In this document: in pieces, positions 41,851 through 51,628 of the stretch
How the letters are laid out: every line of letters begins with the position of its first letter
How positions within the stretch are numbered: position 1 is the first letter of the stretch
NCBI RefSeq assembly: GCF_029201565.1
Contig: NZ_CP104002.1
Span: forward strand, 2,311,001 to 2,375,000
Direction of reading: 5' to 3'
Length of the DNA stretch: 64,000 bases
Source: Devosia sp. SD17-2
GTDB taxonomy: Bacteria; Pseudomonadota; Alphaproteobacteria; Rhizobiales; Devosiaceae
The notes under the pieces: generated by a model
What the model was told of the DNA's origin: nothing
Databases searched by the model: none
The model's input: the letters and a program-made list of their open reading frames with translations, nothing else
Program-made: the position numbers and the translations under genes

Positions 41851-42708
41851 GCGCCGGCGCTCCGACTTTCCAGTGTCTGCCGCCTTTTTAGTGGCAGGCT
41901 TTTTGGCCGTGGACTTCTTGGTTTCCGCCGTGTCCTTGTTCCCGGCGCTCATGCGCAAAGCTTCCAGGAGATCGTTCTTTTTGGTCGGCTCAGGCCGACG
42001 CAGCGGCACGACTTTTCGGCCCGCAATCTTGGCGCGCACCATCTCGGCCAAAGCCGTTTCGTAGCGGTCATCGAATTTTTCCGGGGCGAACTTTCCGGAC
42101 TTGGTCTTGATGATGTGTTGCGCCAGTTCGAGCATCTCTGGCTCGACCTTGTGCTCACCGATGGACTTGAAGGCCTGCTTCGCCGAGCGCACCTCGTAGT
42201 CGAAATTCAGCGTCGTCGCGATCAGCCCTTTGTCGCGCGGGCGGATCAAAACCGGACGAAGGCGGCGGAAGAGCACTGCGTGGGCTATGGCCGCAACCTT
42301 CTGCTTGCGCATGGCCTCACGGACGAGGACAAAACTCTCCTCATTGGCATCGGATGCGGGCAGCAGATAATACGGCCTGTCGAAATACGTGGTTTCGATG
42401 CGGTTGCAGGCGATGAAGGCTTCTACCGTCAGGCTCTTGTCACTGTCTGGTACCGCGGCCGCAATCTCTTCTGGCTCGAGAATGATGTACGAGCCGTCAT
42501 TGGTTTCGTAGCCCTTTACCTGATCGTCGCTGTCGACGGGCTTTCCCGACTTCTCGTCGACATACAGCCGCTTGAGCCGGTTGCCGGTTTCGCGGTTGAC
42601 CATGTTGAGCGCGATGCGCTCGGATGTGGTCGCTGCGGTGTACATCTTCACCGGACACGCAAGTTCGGCGATTTTGATGACGCCTGACCAGACTGCTCGT
42701 GGTGCCAT
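41842..42708 (-). CDS. ku: Ku protein, copy 2
   Basis: The 288-residue Ku homolog has MAPRAVWSGVIKIAELACPVKMYTA at the N-terminus, LNMVNRETGNRLKRLYVDEKSGKPVDSDDQVKGYETNDGSYIILEPEEI in the core, and a lysine/alanine-rich tail (KSTAKKPATKKAADTGKSERRRAS) likely to bind DNA. It differs from copy 1 in most positions, so the two are ancient paralogs that may form a heterodimer. Its start is 47 bases from the end of the helicase gene on the same strand, so the helicase and this Ku are probably co-transcribed. Confidence 0.95.
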   Translation of the reverse strand: MAPRAVWSGVIKIAELACPVKMYTAATTSERIALNMVNRETGNRLKRLYVDEKSGKPVDSDDQVKGYETNDGSYIILEPEEIAAAVPDSDKSLTVEAFIACNRIETTYFDRPYYLLPASDANEESFVLVREAMRKQKVAAIAHAVLFRRLRPVLIRPRDKGLIATTLNFDYEVRSAKQAFKSIGEHKVEPEMLELAQHIIKTKSGKFAPEKFDDRYETALAEMVRAKIAGRKVVPLRRPEPTKKNDLLEALRMSAGNKDTAETKKSTAKKPATKKAADTGKSERRRAS

Positions 42709-42754
42709 GATATCCCTCCAACCACATTCAACGAGGTCAGGGGCACAGCGTTCC

Positions 42755-44818
42755 CTACCACATGCCGCGCATTTTGGCAGCGATGTCGATTACCGCGGTT
42801 TGCCCCGGCACAAGATCGGGCCGGATCGGCGACACAGGCGGCCAGAGTATGTCCTCGAACAGGGTTGTCATCGGCCGCGGGATGAAACGGGTGCGCTGGG
42901 CGTAGAGGTGGCGGTCGCCATTGCGGGTCTGCTGGGTCACATAGAACCTCTGAGGGACGAGCAGATGGAGTTCGTCCCTCGCGCGCGTCATTGCCACGTA
43001 AAGCAGACGGCGCTCCTCCTCGAGTTCATGCGCACTGCCTGTCCCCAGATCCGAGGGGATACAGCCATCGACAACGTTGAGGACATGCACCGATTTCCAC
43101 TCCTGTCCCTTTGCGGAGTGGATGGTTGAGAGAATGAGGTAGTCCTCATCCCGCAAGGGCACCCCCGCCTGATCGCTGGTCGCATCGGGCGGATCAAGCG
43201 TCAGTTCGGTGAGGAAGCGCTCCCGGCTGGGGTAGCCGGAGGCGATCTGTTCGAGCTGCACGATATCGGCGGCGCGCGTCTGCGCGTCCTCATAGCCGGA
43301 CTCGAGAAGAGGCTCATACCAGTGGCGGACATAGGCGAGCTCAAGCGGCCAGGACGTCTCGCGACCGGAGAGGCGAGAAAAGAGCTCCACCATATTCGTC
43401 CACGCCTCCCCGGCCCGGCTCGGCGGCGGCACTTCTTTCAGTGCCCAGACGGGATCGGTCGCGGTGACAAGAACATCGAGAACCCGACCGGCGATGCCGG
43501 GGCCAATCCCCGGCAGCAGCTGCAGGACCCGAAAACCAGCCACACGGTCGCGCGGATTTTCAACCCAGCGCAGGATCGACAGCACATCCTTGATATGGGC
43601 GGAGTCGAGGAATTTCAGGCCACCGAATTTCACGAAAGGAATTTTCCGACGGGTGAGTTCGATCTCCAGCGGGCCCGAATGGCTGGAGGTCCGGAACAGC
43701 ACGGCCTGCTGCTTTAAAGGCACGCCTGTCTCGCGCGCCTCGAGCACGGACTTGGCCACATAGCCGACCTGGTCGGCCTCATCCTTGACGGTCACGAGGC
43801 GCGGCTTGATGGCCGAGGTCCGTTCGGTCCACAGATTCTTGGTGAAGCGCTCTTCCGACTGCTCGATGACCGCGTTCGCGGCCTCAAGGATAGGCTGGGT
43901 CGACCGATAGTTCCTATCCAGCGTGACGATCGCCGCCGGAGGCGTGAAGGCCGTCGGGAAATCAAGGATATTGCGCACAGTGGCGGCTCGGAACGAGTAG
44001 ATCGACTGCGCATCGTCGCCGACCACGGTCAAGCCATTCCCGTCGGGCCGCATTGCCAGCAGGACTGCGCTCTGGAGCCGGTTGGTATCCTGATATTCAT
44101 CGACGAGGATATGGTCGAAACGATCAGAAATCTGCCGCACGATGGATGGCTCCGACATCATCGACGCCCAGTAGAGCAGCAGGTCATCGTAATCGAGAAC
44201 GTTCTGCTGCTGCTTGGCCGCGACATAAGTGCCGAAGAGCTGCCGCAATTGGACCGACCACATCGCGCACCACGGGAACGCCGTTCTCAGCACTTCATCG
44301 AGGTCAGACTGCGAGTTGACCGCCCGCGAATAAATCGCGAGGCATGACCCCTTGGTCGGAAACCGGCTCTCCGACTGGCTGAATTCGAGCTCATGCCGAA
44401 CGAGGTTCATCAGGTCGGCGGAGTCCTCGCGGTCGTGGATGGTGAAGGCCGGATCGAGCCCGATCTGCTGGGCGTGGAGGCGCAGGAGCCGCGATCCAAT
44501 GCCATGGAAAGTGCCGGACCACTCGAGGGCCCCTGTCACCGCCCCTGCCCCAACACCGAGGATCTGGCCGGCAATCCGCTCGACGCGTCGGCTCATTTCA
44601 GAGGCGGCACGACGCGAGAAGGTGAGAAGCAGCATCCGGCGCGGATCAGCGCCGTTGACGATGAGATGAGCCACCCGATGGGCCAGGGTGTTGGTCTTGC
44701 CCGAACCGGCTCCTGCAATAACGAGCAGTGGACCGGCATCAGCCTTGCCAACGCCATGCTCGACTGCCTGACGCTGGTTGGAATTGAGCGCGTCGAGATA
44801 GGCAGCAGAAGCGGGCAC
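42755..44818 (-). CDS. UvrD/PcrA-type ATP-dependent DNA helicase
   Basis: The 687-residue superfamily 1A helicase shows the Q motif LNSNQRQAVEHG, Walker A AGAGSGKTNTLAHRVAHLI, motif Ia LTFSRRAASEMSRR, motif II DHILVDEYQDTNRLQ, motif III VVGDDAQSIYSFRAA, motif IV LDRNYRSTQPILEAAN, motif V LSTIHSAKGQEWKSVHVLN and motif VI LLYVAMTRARDELHL. It unwinds DNA 3' to 5' in repair. Neighbouring Ku genes suggest a role with end joining. The start codon is GTG. Confidence 0.92.
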   Translation of the reverse strand: MPASAAYLDALNSNQRQAVEHGVGKADAGPLLVIAGAGSGKTNTLAHRVAHLIVNGADPRRMLLLTFSRRAASEMSRRVERIAGQILGVGAGAVTGALEWSGTFHGIGSRLLRLHAQQIGLDPAFTIHDREDSADLMNLVRHELEFSQSESRFPTKGSCLAIYSRAVNSQSDLDEVLRTAFPWCAMWSVQLRQLFGTYVAAKQQQNVLDYDDLLLYWASMMSEPSIVRQISDRFDHILVDEYQDTNRLQSAVLLAMRPDGNGLTVVGDDAQSIYSFRAATVRNILDFPTAFTPPAAIVTLDRNYRSTQPILEAANAVIEQSEERFTKNLWTERTSAIKPRLVTVKDEADQVGYVAKSVLEARETGVPLKQQAVLFRTSSHSGPLEIELTRRKIPFVKFGGLKFLDSAHIKDVLSILRWVENPRDRVAGFRVLQLLPGIGPGIAGRVLDVLVTATDPVWALKEVPPPSRAGEAWTNMVELFSRLSGRETSWPLELAYVRHWYEPLLESGYEDAQTRAADIVQLEQIASGYPSRERFLTELTLDPPDATSDQAGVPLRDEDYLILSTIHSAKGQEWKSVHVLNVVDGCIPSDLGTGSAHELEEERRLLYVAMTRARDELHLLVPQRFYVTQQTRNGDRHLYAQRTRFIPRPMTTLFEDILWPPVSPIRPDLVPGQTAVIDIAAKMRGMW

Positions 44819-44982
44819 GAATCATACCTTTGGTCGCACAATTGCGACCTTCAGGATATTCCCCTTTTGTTCGCCTGGTCCAGCCTTGCGAACGCAATGG
44901 TCAAAACTCGGAGCGTTGCCGCCATCGTGCCTCGTCATTTGCTATTGTGCGCGGAACGATTCCCCACATTCAGGGTGCCTCA

Positions 44983-45792
44983 ATGCAGCCGTCCCGCGAC
45001 ATCTCCCGGCTTATCGAAATCATGGCGGCGCTCCGCGACCCCGTTTCCGGCTGCCCTTGGGATCTCGACCAGGATTTCTCGACCATCCGCAACTACACGA
45101 TCGAGGAGGCTTATGAGGTCGCCGACGCGATCGAGCGCGAGAACTTTTCCGACCTGCGCGAAGAGCTCGGTGATCTGCTCCTGCAGCCAATCTACCACGC
45201 GCAGATGGCCAAAGAGGCCGGGCATTTCGATATCGGCGACGTCATTTATGGTATCACCGAAAAGCTGATCCGCCGACACCCGCATGTATTTGGCGACATA
45301 ACCGAAGTCGGGGCCGCCGCTGCTCAAGGCCGTTGGGAAGCGATCAAAGCCGAAGAGCGCGCAGCCAAGGCAGCCAAGGTTGGCGTCACGGCGCCGTCCC
45401 TGCTGGACGATGTACCTCAGGTTCTCCCGGCCCTGGCGCGTGCCGAAAAACTCACCAAGCGCGCGGCAAAGGTCGGCTTCGATTGGCCCGACTTTCCGTC
45501 GGTGCGCGCCAAGGTCCAGGAAGAGCTCAACGAGGTGTCCGAGGCGCATGCGTCAGGCGATGAGGAAGCGGTGAAGGAAGAAATCGGCGACCTGCTGTTC
45601 GCGGTGGCCAATCTGGCGCGCAAGGCGGGTGTCGATCCAGAGGCCGCCCTGCGGGATGCCAATTCCAAGTTTACCCGTCGCTTCCACTATGTCGAAGCGC
45701 GGTGTCGTGAAGAGGGAATTGCCCCGGCGGAGGCGGGTCTTGATCGCCTCGATGGCTACTGGAATGAGATAAGGGCCGCCGACAAGCGCTAG
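44983..45792 (+). CDS. mazG: Nucleoside triphosphate pyrophosphohydrolase MazG
   Basis: The 269-residue all-helical enzyme has two MazG domains. The first (about 10-115) holds the metal-binding EExxE pattern in IEEAYEVADAIERENFSDLREELGDLLLQ, the second (about 165-245) VQEELNEVSEA and VKEEIGDLLFAVANLARK. It hydrolyses non-canonical NTPs and modulates ppGpp pools. The ATG at 44983 matches the family start. It is read alone, divergent from the helicase and convergent with hflX. Confidence 0.95.
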   Translation: MQPSRDISRLIEIMAALRDPVSGCPWDLDQDFSTIRNYTIEEAYEVADAIERENFSDLREELGDLLLQPIYHAQMAKEAGHFDIGDVIYGITEKLIRRHPHVFGDITEVGAAAAQGRWEAIKAEERAAKAAKVGVTAPSLLDDVPQVLPALARAEKLTKRAAKVGFDWPDFPSVRAKVQEELNEVSEAHASGDEEAVKEEIGDLLFAVANLARKAGVDPEAALRDANSKFTRRFHYVEARCREEGIAPAEAGLDRLDGYWNEIRAADKR

Positions 45793-45815
45793 GCTCATCG
45801 CCCCGCAAAAAGCAT

Positions 45816-45842
45816 TCGGACCGCAGGCATCCTGCGGTCCGA
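45816..45842. terminator. Bidirectional terminator between mazG and hflX
   Basis: TCGGACCGCAGG (45816-45827) and CCTGCGGTCCGA (45831-45842) form a perfect 12-bp stem with a 3-base loop. TGTGTTTT follows on the plus strand and ATGCTTTTT on the minus strand, so it can end both converging transcripts. Confidence 0.85.
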
Positions 45843-45849
45843 TGTGTTT

Positions 45850-47214
45850 TCAGAGATCGGAAATCGCGATCCGCCCGTTGAAACGCTCCAGGAACGTCGC
45901 CTTGTGGCGCGGGTCAACACGAACCACGAAATCCTGGCCATTTTCATCCGGCAGGCCGCGCTCGATGACCTCGGCATGGCTGTGGAGCCAGCCGATGTCG
46001 CTGCCAGCGCTGTGCGGCACGTGGACATTGTAGGTGCGGCTGCGATCGGCAAAAGCCATTTCGATCGCCAGCTTCAAGTCATGAAGCCCCTGCCCGGTCT
46101 TTGCAGAAACCGGAACGCTGTTCGCAACCTTGCCCGCCGGCGTGGCTGCCGCCATCAGATCGCTAGTGGGATCGAGCATGTCGACCTTGTTCCACACTTC
46201 GATGATGGGCGTTGTCTCACCCGAAACGCCAAGGTCAGACAGAACCTTGAGCACGTCGGTCGCCTGCGCCGGGTGATCCGGATTGGCAATGTCGCGCACA
46301 TGCAGGACCACGTCGGCATCAACGACTTCTTCAAGCGTTGCGCGGAACGCCGCCACCAGATCGGTTGGAAGATCGGCAACAAAACCCACGGTATCGCTGA
46401 GCATGACCTCGCGGCCATGCGGCAGCTCCAGCCGACGGATCGTGGTATCGAGCGTTGCGAACAGCAGGTTTTCGGCGAACACCCCTGCGCCCGTCAGAGT
46501 ATTGAAAATACTCGACTTGCCGGCGTTGGTGTAGCCAACCAGCGCAACGATCGGGAATGGGGCTCGGTCACGCTGGCGTCGCTGCTGGGCGCGCGTGCGT
46601 TTGACCTTTTCCAACCGCTCCTCGAGCAGAACGATGCGCTCGGTGATCTGGCGCCGGTCGCTTTCGATCTGGGTTTCGCCGGGGCCGCCCATGAAACCCA
46701 TGCCGCCGCTGCCGCGCTGGCGTTCAAGGTGGGTCCAGGACCGGACAAGCCGGCTCTTCTGATAATTGAGATGGGCCAGCTCTACCTGCAGCACACCCTC
46801 TCGGGTAGCCGCACGTTCGCCGAAAATTTCCAGAATCAGCGCCGTCCGGTCCAGCACCTTGGTGCCGGTCTCCTTTTCGAGATTACGCTGCTGGATGGGG
46901 CTGAGCGCCGCGTCGACAAGGAGGAGATCGATGTCCTCTTCCTTGACGCGTCTGGCCAGTTCCTCGACATGACCGCCGCCCATGAAGGTCGCGGGCTTTA
47001 TCTCGCGGACCTTGATGGCTTCGGAAAAGATGATGTCGAGACGAATGGCGCCTGCCAGACCCTCGAACTCAGCCTGCCGCGCCTCGATGCTGCGGTGCAT
47101 CCCGACGCCACGCACTTCGGGGCAAATCAGGCCCGCGCGGGTCGGATGCTCGCGTTGGTCGATGAAGGCCTTGGGTCCACCCAGGCCGTCTTCGTCCTCG
47201 TCAAAATGATCCAT
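45850..47214 (-). CDS. hflX: GTPase HflX
   Basis: The 454-residue ribosome-associated GTPase has the HflX N-terminal domain (about 35-200; KVREIKPATFMGGGHVEELA, then the coiled LVRSWTHLERQRGSGGMGFMGGPGETQIESDRRQI). The G domain carries G1 GYTNAGKSS, G3 DTVGFVADLP and G4 NKVD. HflX splits stalled 70S ribosomes under stress. It follows hfq by nine bases, the usual hfq-hflX operon. An acidic start (MDHFDEDEDG) is retained as the most upstream plausible ATG. Confidence 0.95.
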   Translation of the reverse strand: MDHFDEDEDGLGGPKAFIDQREHPTRAGLICPEVRGVGMHRSIEARQAEFEGLAGAIRLDIIFSEAIKVREIKPATFMGGGHVEELARRVKEEDIDLLLVDAALSPIQQRNLEKETGTKVLDRTALILEIFGERAATREGVLQVELAHLNYQKSRLVRSWTHLERQRGSGGMGFMGGPGETQIESDRRQITERIVLLEERLEKVKRTRAQQRRQRDRAPFPIVALVGYTNAGKSSIFNTLTGAGVFAENLLFATLDTTIRRLELPHGREVMLSDTVGFVADLPTDLVAAFRATLEEVVDADVVLHVRDIANPDHPAQATDVLKVLSDLGVSGETTPIIEVWNKVDMLDPTSDLMAAATPAGKVANSVPVSAKTGQGLHDLKLAIEMAFADRSRTYNVHVPHSAGSDIGWLHSHAEVIERGLPDENGQDFVVRVDPRHKATFLERFNGRIAISDL

Positions 47215-47223
47215 ATAGTTCCG

Positions 47224-47475
47224 TCAGTCGTGGTCGGTGTTTTGCTCGGGATCGAACAACTGGATGGGCGCGCCCGGCATGATGGTCGAGATAGCGTGCT
47301 TATAAACCAGTTGCGACTGAGCGTCACGACGCAGAAGCAAGCAGAAGTTATCGAACCAGGTGATCACGCCCTGAAGTTTTACGCCGTTTACGAGGAAAAT
47401 CGTAACCGGGACCTTCTGCTTGCGAACGTGATTGAGAAAGGAGTCCTGCAGGTTTTGCTGCTTTTCACTAGCCAT
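47224..47475 (-). CDS. hfq: RNA chaperone Hfq
   Basis: The 83-residue protein has both Sm motifs: [35 protein letters not shown] and [13 protein letters not shown], with the YKHA signature of Hfq. It forms hexameric rings that pair small RNAs with messages. The ATG at 47475 fits the family start ([11 protein letters not shown]); the longer frame is not used. The C-terminal tail is short, as usual in this class. It lies in the ntrX-hfq-hflX order conserved in rhizobia, 182 bases after ntrX. Confidence 0.97.
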   Translation of the reverse strand: MASEKQQNLQDSFLNHVRKQKVPVTIFLVNGVKLQGVITWFDNFCLLLRRDAQSQLVYKHAISTIMPGAPIQLFDPEQNTDHD

Positions 47476-47657
47476 TTTTGGCCTCTTTTGCCGCGGCATT
47501 GATTGTCGCTGTTGTCGTCGCAATTTCTTGCGCCCTGGCCGATGAAGAACTGCCGCCCAGCCCCTCAAAACCCGGATTTATCGTACCAGACACAATATGG
47601 CACACATGGCGGGCGCTGCCTACCCGCGCAAAATGTCTCCCTCATGGCAATTTGGCG

Positions 47658-49040
47658 TTAGAGGCCAAGAGATTTTATCTTCCGATGCAAGGCGCTGCGC
47701 TCCATCCCGACGAACTCGGCCGTCTTGGAAATATTTCCACCGAAGCGCTCGATCTGGGCGAGAAGATATTGCCGTTCAAACACTTCGCGGGCGTCGCGAA
47801 GCGGCAGACTCATCAGGTGCGCCGACGCGTCGGCGTCCCCGACTGTGGGCAGAACCTCGCCGATATCCGAAGGCAGCATATTCGCGGTGATGACGCCGTT
47901 CTCCGGCTGCTGGTCCTTCATCAGGATGAGCAGACGCTCGATGGAATTGCGCAACTGGCGCGCATTGCCGGGCCAGTCCTGCGCCTGAAGCACCGCGATG
48001 GCATCGTCGCCGATCTCCACCCGCGGCAGGTTGTGCATGCGGCACACCTGTTCGATGAAGACATTGACCAGCGGGGGCACGTCTTCACGCCGCTCCTTGA
48101 GCGGGGTCAGCTGCACCGGGACAATCGCGAGGCGATGGAAGAGGTCGGACCGGAACTCGCCCAGTTCGGTCTGCGAGGCCACGTTCTGCGAACTCGATGA
48201 GATGATGCGAACGTCGATCGGCACAGCCTGGCTTCCGCCAACACGCTGGAACCGATTCTCGACCAGTGTGCGCAGCAGCGCCGTCTGTACTTGCTGGGGT
48301 AGCGTCGTTACTTCCGAGAGATAAAGCGTTCCGCCATGGGCGCGTTCCAGCGCCCCAACCTCGACCTTGAGCAGCCCGGTCTTTTCGCGGGCTTCCCGGC
48401 CAAACAGCACCACCGGAACTTCCTCGGGCGCATAGAGGGAGGCGTTGATCTCAACGAAGGGCGCGTCGGCGCGCGGGCTGCGCTGGTGGATCAGACGAGC
48501 CACCAGCCCCTTGCCTGCACCGGATGGTCCGGAAATAAAGATGCGCGAATTGGTGGGTGCGGATTTATCGATCAGTCCACGGATCTGCTGCAAAGCCGGC
48601 GAGGCACCGACCATGTCGGCGTTCTTGGCGGCGGACCGCTCCTTGAGCTCGGCCACCTCATTGCGCAGGCGCGTCGCTTCCATGGCCCGCTGGGTGACGT
48701 GGAGCAGCCGGTCGATCTTGAAGGGCTTTTCGATATAGTCGTAAGCGCCACGACGGATAGCGGAGACAGCGGTTTCCACATTGCCATGACCCGAGATCAT
48801 CACCACCGGCATGTCCGGGTGCTGGCTCTGGAACACGTCGAGCAGTTGCAGCCCATCGAGGCGCGACCCCTGCATCCAGATGTCCAGGAACACAAGGCTC
48901 GGCCGCCGCCGCGCGATCTCATTCAGCCCGCTGTCGGCGTCATGCGCCTGGCGCGCCTCATAGCCTTCATCTTCAAGGATGCCCGCAATCAGATCGCGGA
49001 TATCGTCCTCGTCGTCGATGATCAGAATATCCAGTGCCAT
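47658..49040 (-). CDS. ntrX: Nitrogen response regulator NtrX, with altered ATPase motifs
   Basis: The 460-residue regulator has a receiver domain (about 1-120; DDEDDIRD, phosphorylated Asp in LVFLDIWMQGSRLDG), an AAA+ domain (about 145-385) and a C-terminal helix-turn-helix (GNISKTAEFVGMERSALHRKIKSLGL). Walker A is GPSGAGK. The GAFTGA loop that contacts sigma-54 is absent (FGREAREKTGLLKVEVGALE), and Walker B reads GGTLYLSEV, with Ser for the usual Asp. It probably acts without classical sigma-54 activation. Its start overlaps the ntrY stop by one base. Confidence 0.93.
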   Translation of the reverse strand: MALDILIIDDEDDIRDLIAGILEDEGYEARQAHDADSGLNEIARRRPSLVFLDIWMQGSRLDGLQLLDVFQSQHPDMPVVMISGHGNVETAVSAIRRGAYDYIEKPFKIDRLLHVTQRAMEATRLRNEVAELKERSAAKNADMVGASPALQQIRGLIDKSAPTNSRIFISGPSGAGKGLVARLIHQRSPRADAPFVEINASLYAPEEVPVVLFGREAREKTGLLKVEVGALERAHGGTLYLSEVTTLPQQVQTALLRTLVENRFQRVGGSQAVPIDVRIISSSSQNVASQTELGEFRSDLFHRLAIVPVQLTPLKERREDVPPLVNVFIEQVCRMHNLPRVEIGDDAIAVLQAQDWPGNARQLRNSIERLLILMKDQQPENGVITANMLPSDIGEVLPTVGDADASAHLMSLPLRDAREVFERQYLLAQIERFGGNISKTAEFVGMERSALHRKIKSLGL

Positions 49041-51367
49041 TATTTATGAACAACCGCCAATGAGAGCGGCTCCTCTTGTTCGGATGGTTGGGAACCGGTA
49101 TCGGCCGCCACATCCTTGTCGTTGTTTCTGGTTGGGGCGTTGAGCGGCAGCGTAAAGGTTACGCATGCGCCTGTTCTTCCCTGCCCGTCCGGTTCGGCAT
49201 CGATCAATTCAACGATGCCCCCGTGCTGCTCGATGATCCTGGCGACGATGGCCAGGCCCAGTCCGGTCCCCTTGTCCCGGGTGGTCATATAGGGTTCCAG
49301 AAGGCGCTGCCTGTTTTCCTTGGGCCAGCCTTTTGCGTTGTCCGAGACTGAAACCCGGGCACTATTACCTTCGATATGAGCTTCTACCTTAATGATTGGT
49401 TGCCAGTCGGGTGCGAGCGGCAGCCCCTCGTAAGCCTCGACGGCGTTCTTGATCAGGTTCGTCAGCGTCTGGGCGACCAGACGGGTATCGAACCAGGCAT
49501 AGATGACGTCGTCCGGCAGTTTTGTGACAATATCGATTTCCGGGAGCCGAACGCTCTCGAGAAACACGGCCTGCCGGATTGTATCCGTGAGGTCCGCGCG
49601 CTCCGGAGCCGCTTCGGGCATGCGGGCGAAGGCCGAGAATTCATCGACCATGCGACCGATGTCACCGACCTGGCGCACGATGGTATTGATGCATTTGTCG
49701 AAGACTTCGCGATCATCCTCGAGCTTGCTGCCATAGCGCCGACGCAGGCGTTCGGCGGAAAGCTGAATCGGTGTCAGCGGGTTCTTGATTTCATGGGCGA
49801 TACGCCGCGCGACGTCGGCCCAGGCGCTGGTGCGCTGCGCTGACTCGAGCTCAGTGATGTCGTCAAAGGTCAGCACATAGCCCTTCGACTCCGTGATCGT
49901 GCCCTCGCGGGTCAGCTGGATCTGGTAGATGCGCCGGTCCGTTTCATTGCCCAGCTGGATCTGGTCGCGCACCTGCCCCCGCCGCGCCGAACGCGCTTTC
50001 TCCATGGTCGGAGCGATCTCCGGCAGCACGGCTTCCATGCGCTCGCCCATCAGTTCGAATTCACTGCGCCCCAGCATCTGGCAGGCTCGCGCATTGACCA
50101 AGGTCACCGCGCCAAAGGAATCAAGACCGATGATCCCTGCAGACACGCCTTCCACCACGGCCTCGGTAAACTGGCGGCGTTTCTCGTTGACCTCGTTGGC
50201 CGCAAGCAGCGCCAGCCGTTGCTGCAACAATTGCTGGGTCATGCGGTTAAAGCCGTTCGAGAGGTCGCGCAGGTCACCGCGCCCCTCCTGAACCGGAACC
50301 TGCACATCGAGATCGCCGCTACTGACGCGCCGTGATGCGACCATCAGATTTCGGATCGGGTCGACGAAGCGGTTGGCCAGGGCAATTCCGATCCACAGCG
50401 CCGCCAGCAACAGCACGACGGCCATACCGACATACATGATGGTGAACGTAATCTGGAAGACGAGACGATTAGAAGCGTACTCACGATATTCCGTTATATT
50501 CTCGTCAGTTAGCCGCATATATTCAAGCACTTCGGCATCCACCGGACGTGCCACGAACAGGTAGATATCGTCGTAGCCGCGCAGCTTTACGACGGAGCCG
50601 ACGAGGTTGGTGCTGCCGGGCGCGATAGCCGTCGGCACACCCTCGATGACGCCTTGGGTGATCCCCTGCGGCAGTTTCGGAAATCCGCCTGCAGCATTGA
50701 TCTGCGCCCGCATCAGAAGCTGGCCGTCGATATCGATGAGCGAGGTAAAGGGCAGCGACCGCGTCACCGCCAGCGCCGTCAGGATTCGCTCGAAGCGCTG
50801 CGGCTCATTGAGATAGGTGTTGTGCGCCTGCTCCAGTTCGGAAGCCACCCAGATGATGTCGTCGCGCAGCACCTGTGCGTGCTCGAGCATGTAGGAGCGT
50901 GCGACCAGGCGGGAGCTTTCCACCATGGCGCGGGTCCGCTCGGAAAACCACTGGTCGAGGCCCTGGTTGAGAGCAATGGTCGCCACGACAGCCACCAGCG
51001 CTGCAGGGAATGCGGCCACAAAAGCGAACATCCCTACCATTCGGATCTGCAAAGCGGCGCCGGGCTGGCGGGCCATCCGCGCCTGCACCAGCAGCACGGC
51101 TTCTGTCACCACCAGCGCCAGCACCAGCAGCACAAGGATACCGGTCACGATCCAGATCGCGGTCCAGATCGCGGGAGACGGCTCGATATTGGTCGTACCC
51201 GAAAGGATCAGGAACGAGATAAGCGACATCAGGACCGAGGCGAACACCACCACGAAGCCGAGCACACGGAGGGGGCGATTCCCCTGATTGGAGAAAAGCG
51301 AACGGCGCTGCGGTGGCGCAACCGAAGTTCCGTGTTGCGCCGCGATTTCGCTAACCGCGTCGGTCAT
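49040..51367 (-). CDS. ntrY: Nitrogen sensor histidine kinase NtrY
   Basis: The 775-residue membrane kinase has about three N-terminal helices and a fourth near residue 340 that frames a periplasmic loop. A HAMP segment follows (FVDPIRNLMVASRRVSSGDLDVQVP), then a PAS domain (EAVVEGVSAGIIGLDSFGAVTLVNA), the dimerisation/phosphorylation motif [23 protein letters not shown], and ATPase boxes (NLIKNAVEAYEG, DNAKGWP, TTRDKGTGLGLAIV). It phosphorylates NtrX. I chose MTDAVSE at 51367; a start at 51442 is also possible and neither has a strong ribosome site. Confidence 0.92.
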   Translation of the reverse strand: MTDAVSEIAAQHGTSVAPPQRRSLFSNQGNRPLRVLGFVVVFASVLMSLISFLILSGTTNIEPSPAIWTAIWIVTGILVLLVLALVVTEAVLLVQARMARQPGAALQIRMVGMFAFVAAFPAALVAVVATIALNQGLDQWFSERTRAMVESSRLVARSYMLEHAQVLRDDIIWVASELEQAHNTYLNEPQRFERILTALAVTRSLPFTSLIDIDGQLLMRAQINAAGGFPKLPQGITQGVIEGVPTAIAPGSTNLVGSVVKLRGYDDIYLFVARPVDAEVLEYMRLTDENITEYREYASNRLVFQITFTIMYVGMAVVLLLAALWIGIALANRFVDPIRNLMVASRRVSSGDLDVQVPVQEGRGDLRDLSNGFNRMTQQLLQQRLALLAANEVNEKRRQFTEAVVEGVSAGIIGLDSFGAVTLVNARACQMLGRSEFELMGERMEAVLPEIAPTMEKARSARRGQVRDQIQLGNETDRRIYQIQLTREGTITESKGYVLTFDDITELESAQRTSAWADVARRIAHEIKNPLTPIQLSAERLRRRYGSKLEDDREVFDKCINTIVRQVGDIGRMVDEFSAFARMPEAAPERADLTDTIRQAVFLESVRLPEIDIVTKLPDDVIYAWFDTRLVAQTLTNLIKNAVEAYEGLPLAPDWQPIIKVEAHIEGNSARVSVSDNAKGWPKENRQRLLEPYMTTRDKGTGLGLAIVARIIEQHGGIVELIDAEPDGQGRTGACVTFTLPLNAPTRNNDKDVAADTGSQPSEQEEPLSLAVVHK

Positions 51368-51628
51368 AGAGGGTTCTGCATCCTTTTGGTTGAGCCGCTT
51401 ACCGGTCTCTAGAACAAGCGTTTCGCCAGCACGATGCGGCATTGAGGGTAAGCCTGACCCAATTCGGCGGACCCTTCAAGATAAATGTTGCCAAAATGTG
51501 ACACCTCGCTGCTCGGGGCAAAACCCCTGTGGCCGATATCTGTGGCATAGAGGTCCACCCCAAGGCGCATCTGGACATTCTGAGCGACGAGGCGCACACA
51601 CGGTCGAACTCTCTAAAGCGCGTCAGTC

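Noticed and set aside
45844..47502. A 552-codon plus-strand frame across hflX and hfq
   Set aside because: It is antisense to two well-supported genes, and it has no motif.
47658..49040. Calling NtrX a standard sigma-54 activator
   Set aside because: The GAFTGA loop is missing and Walker B is altered, so I annotate it as NtrX without that activity.
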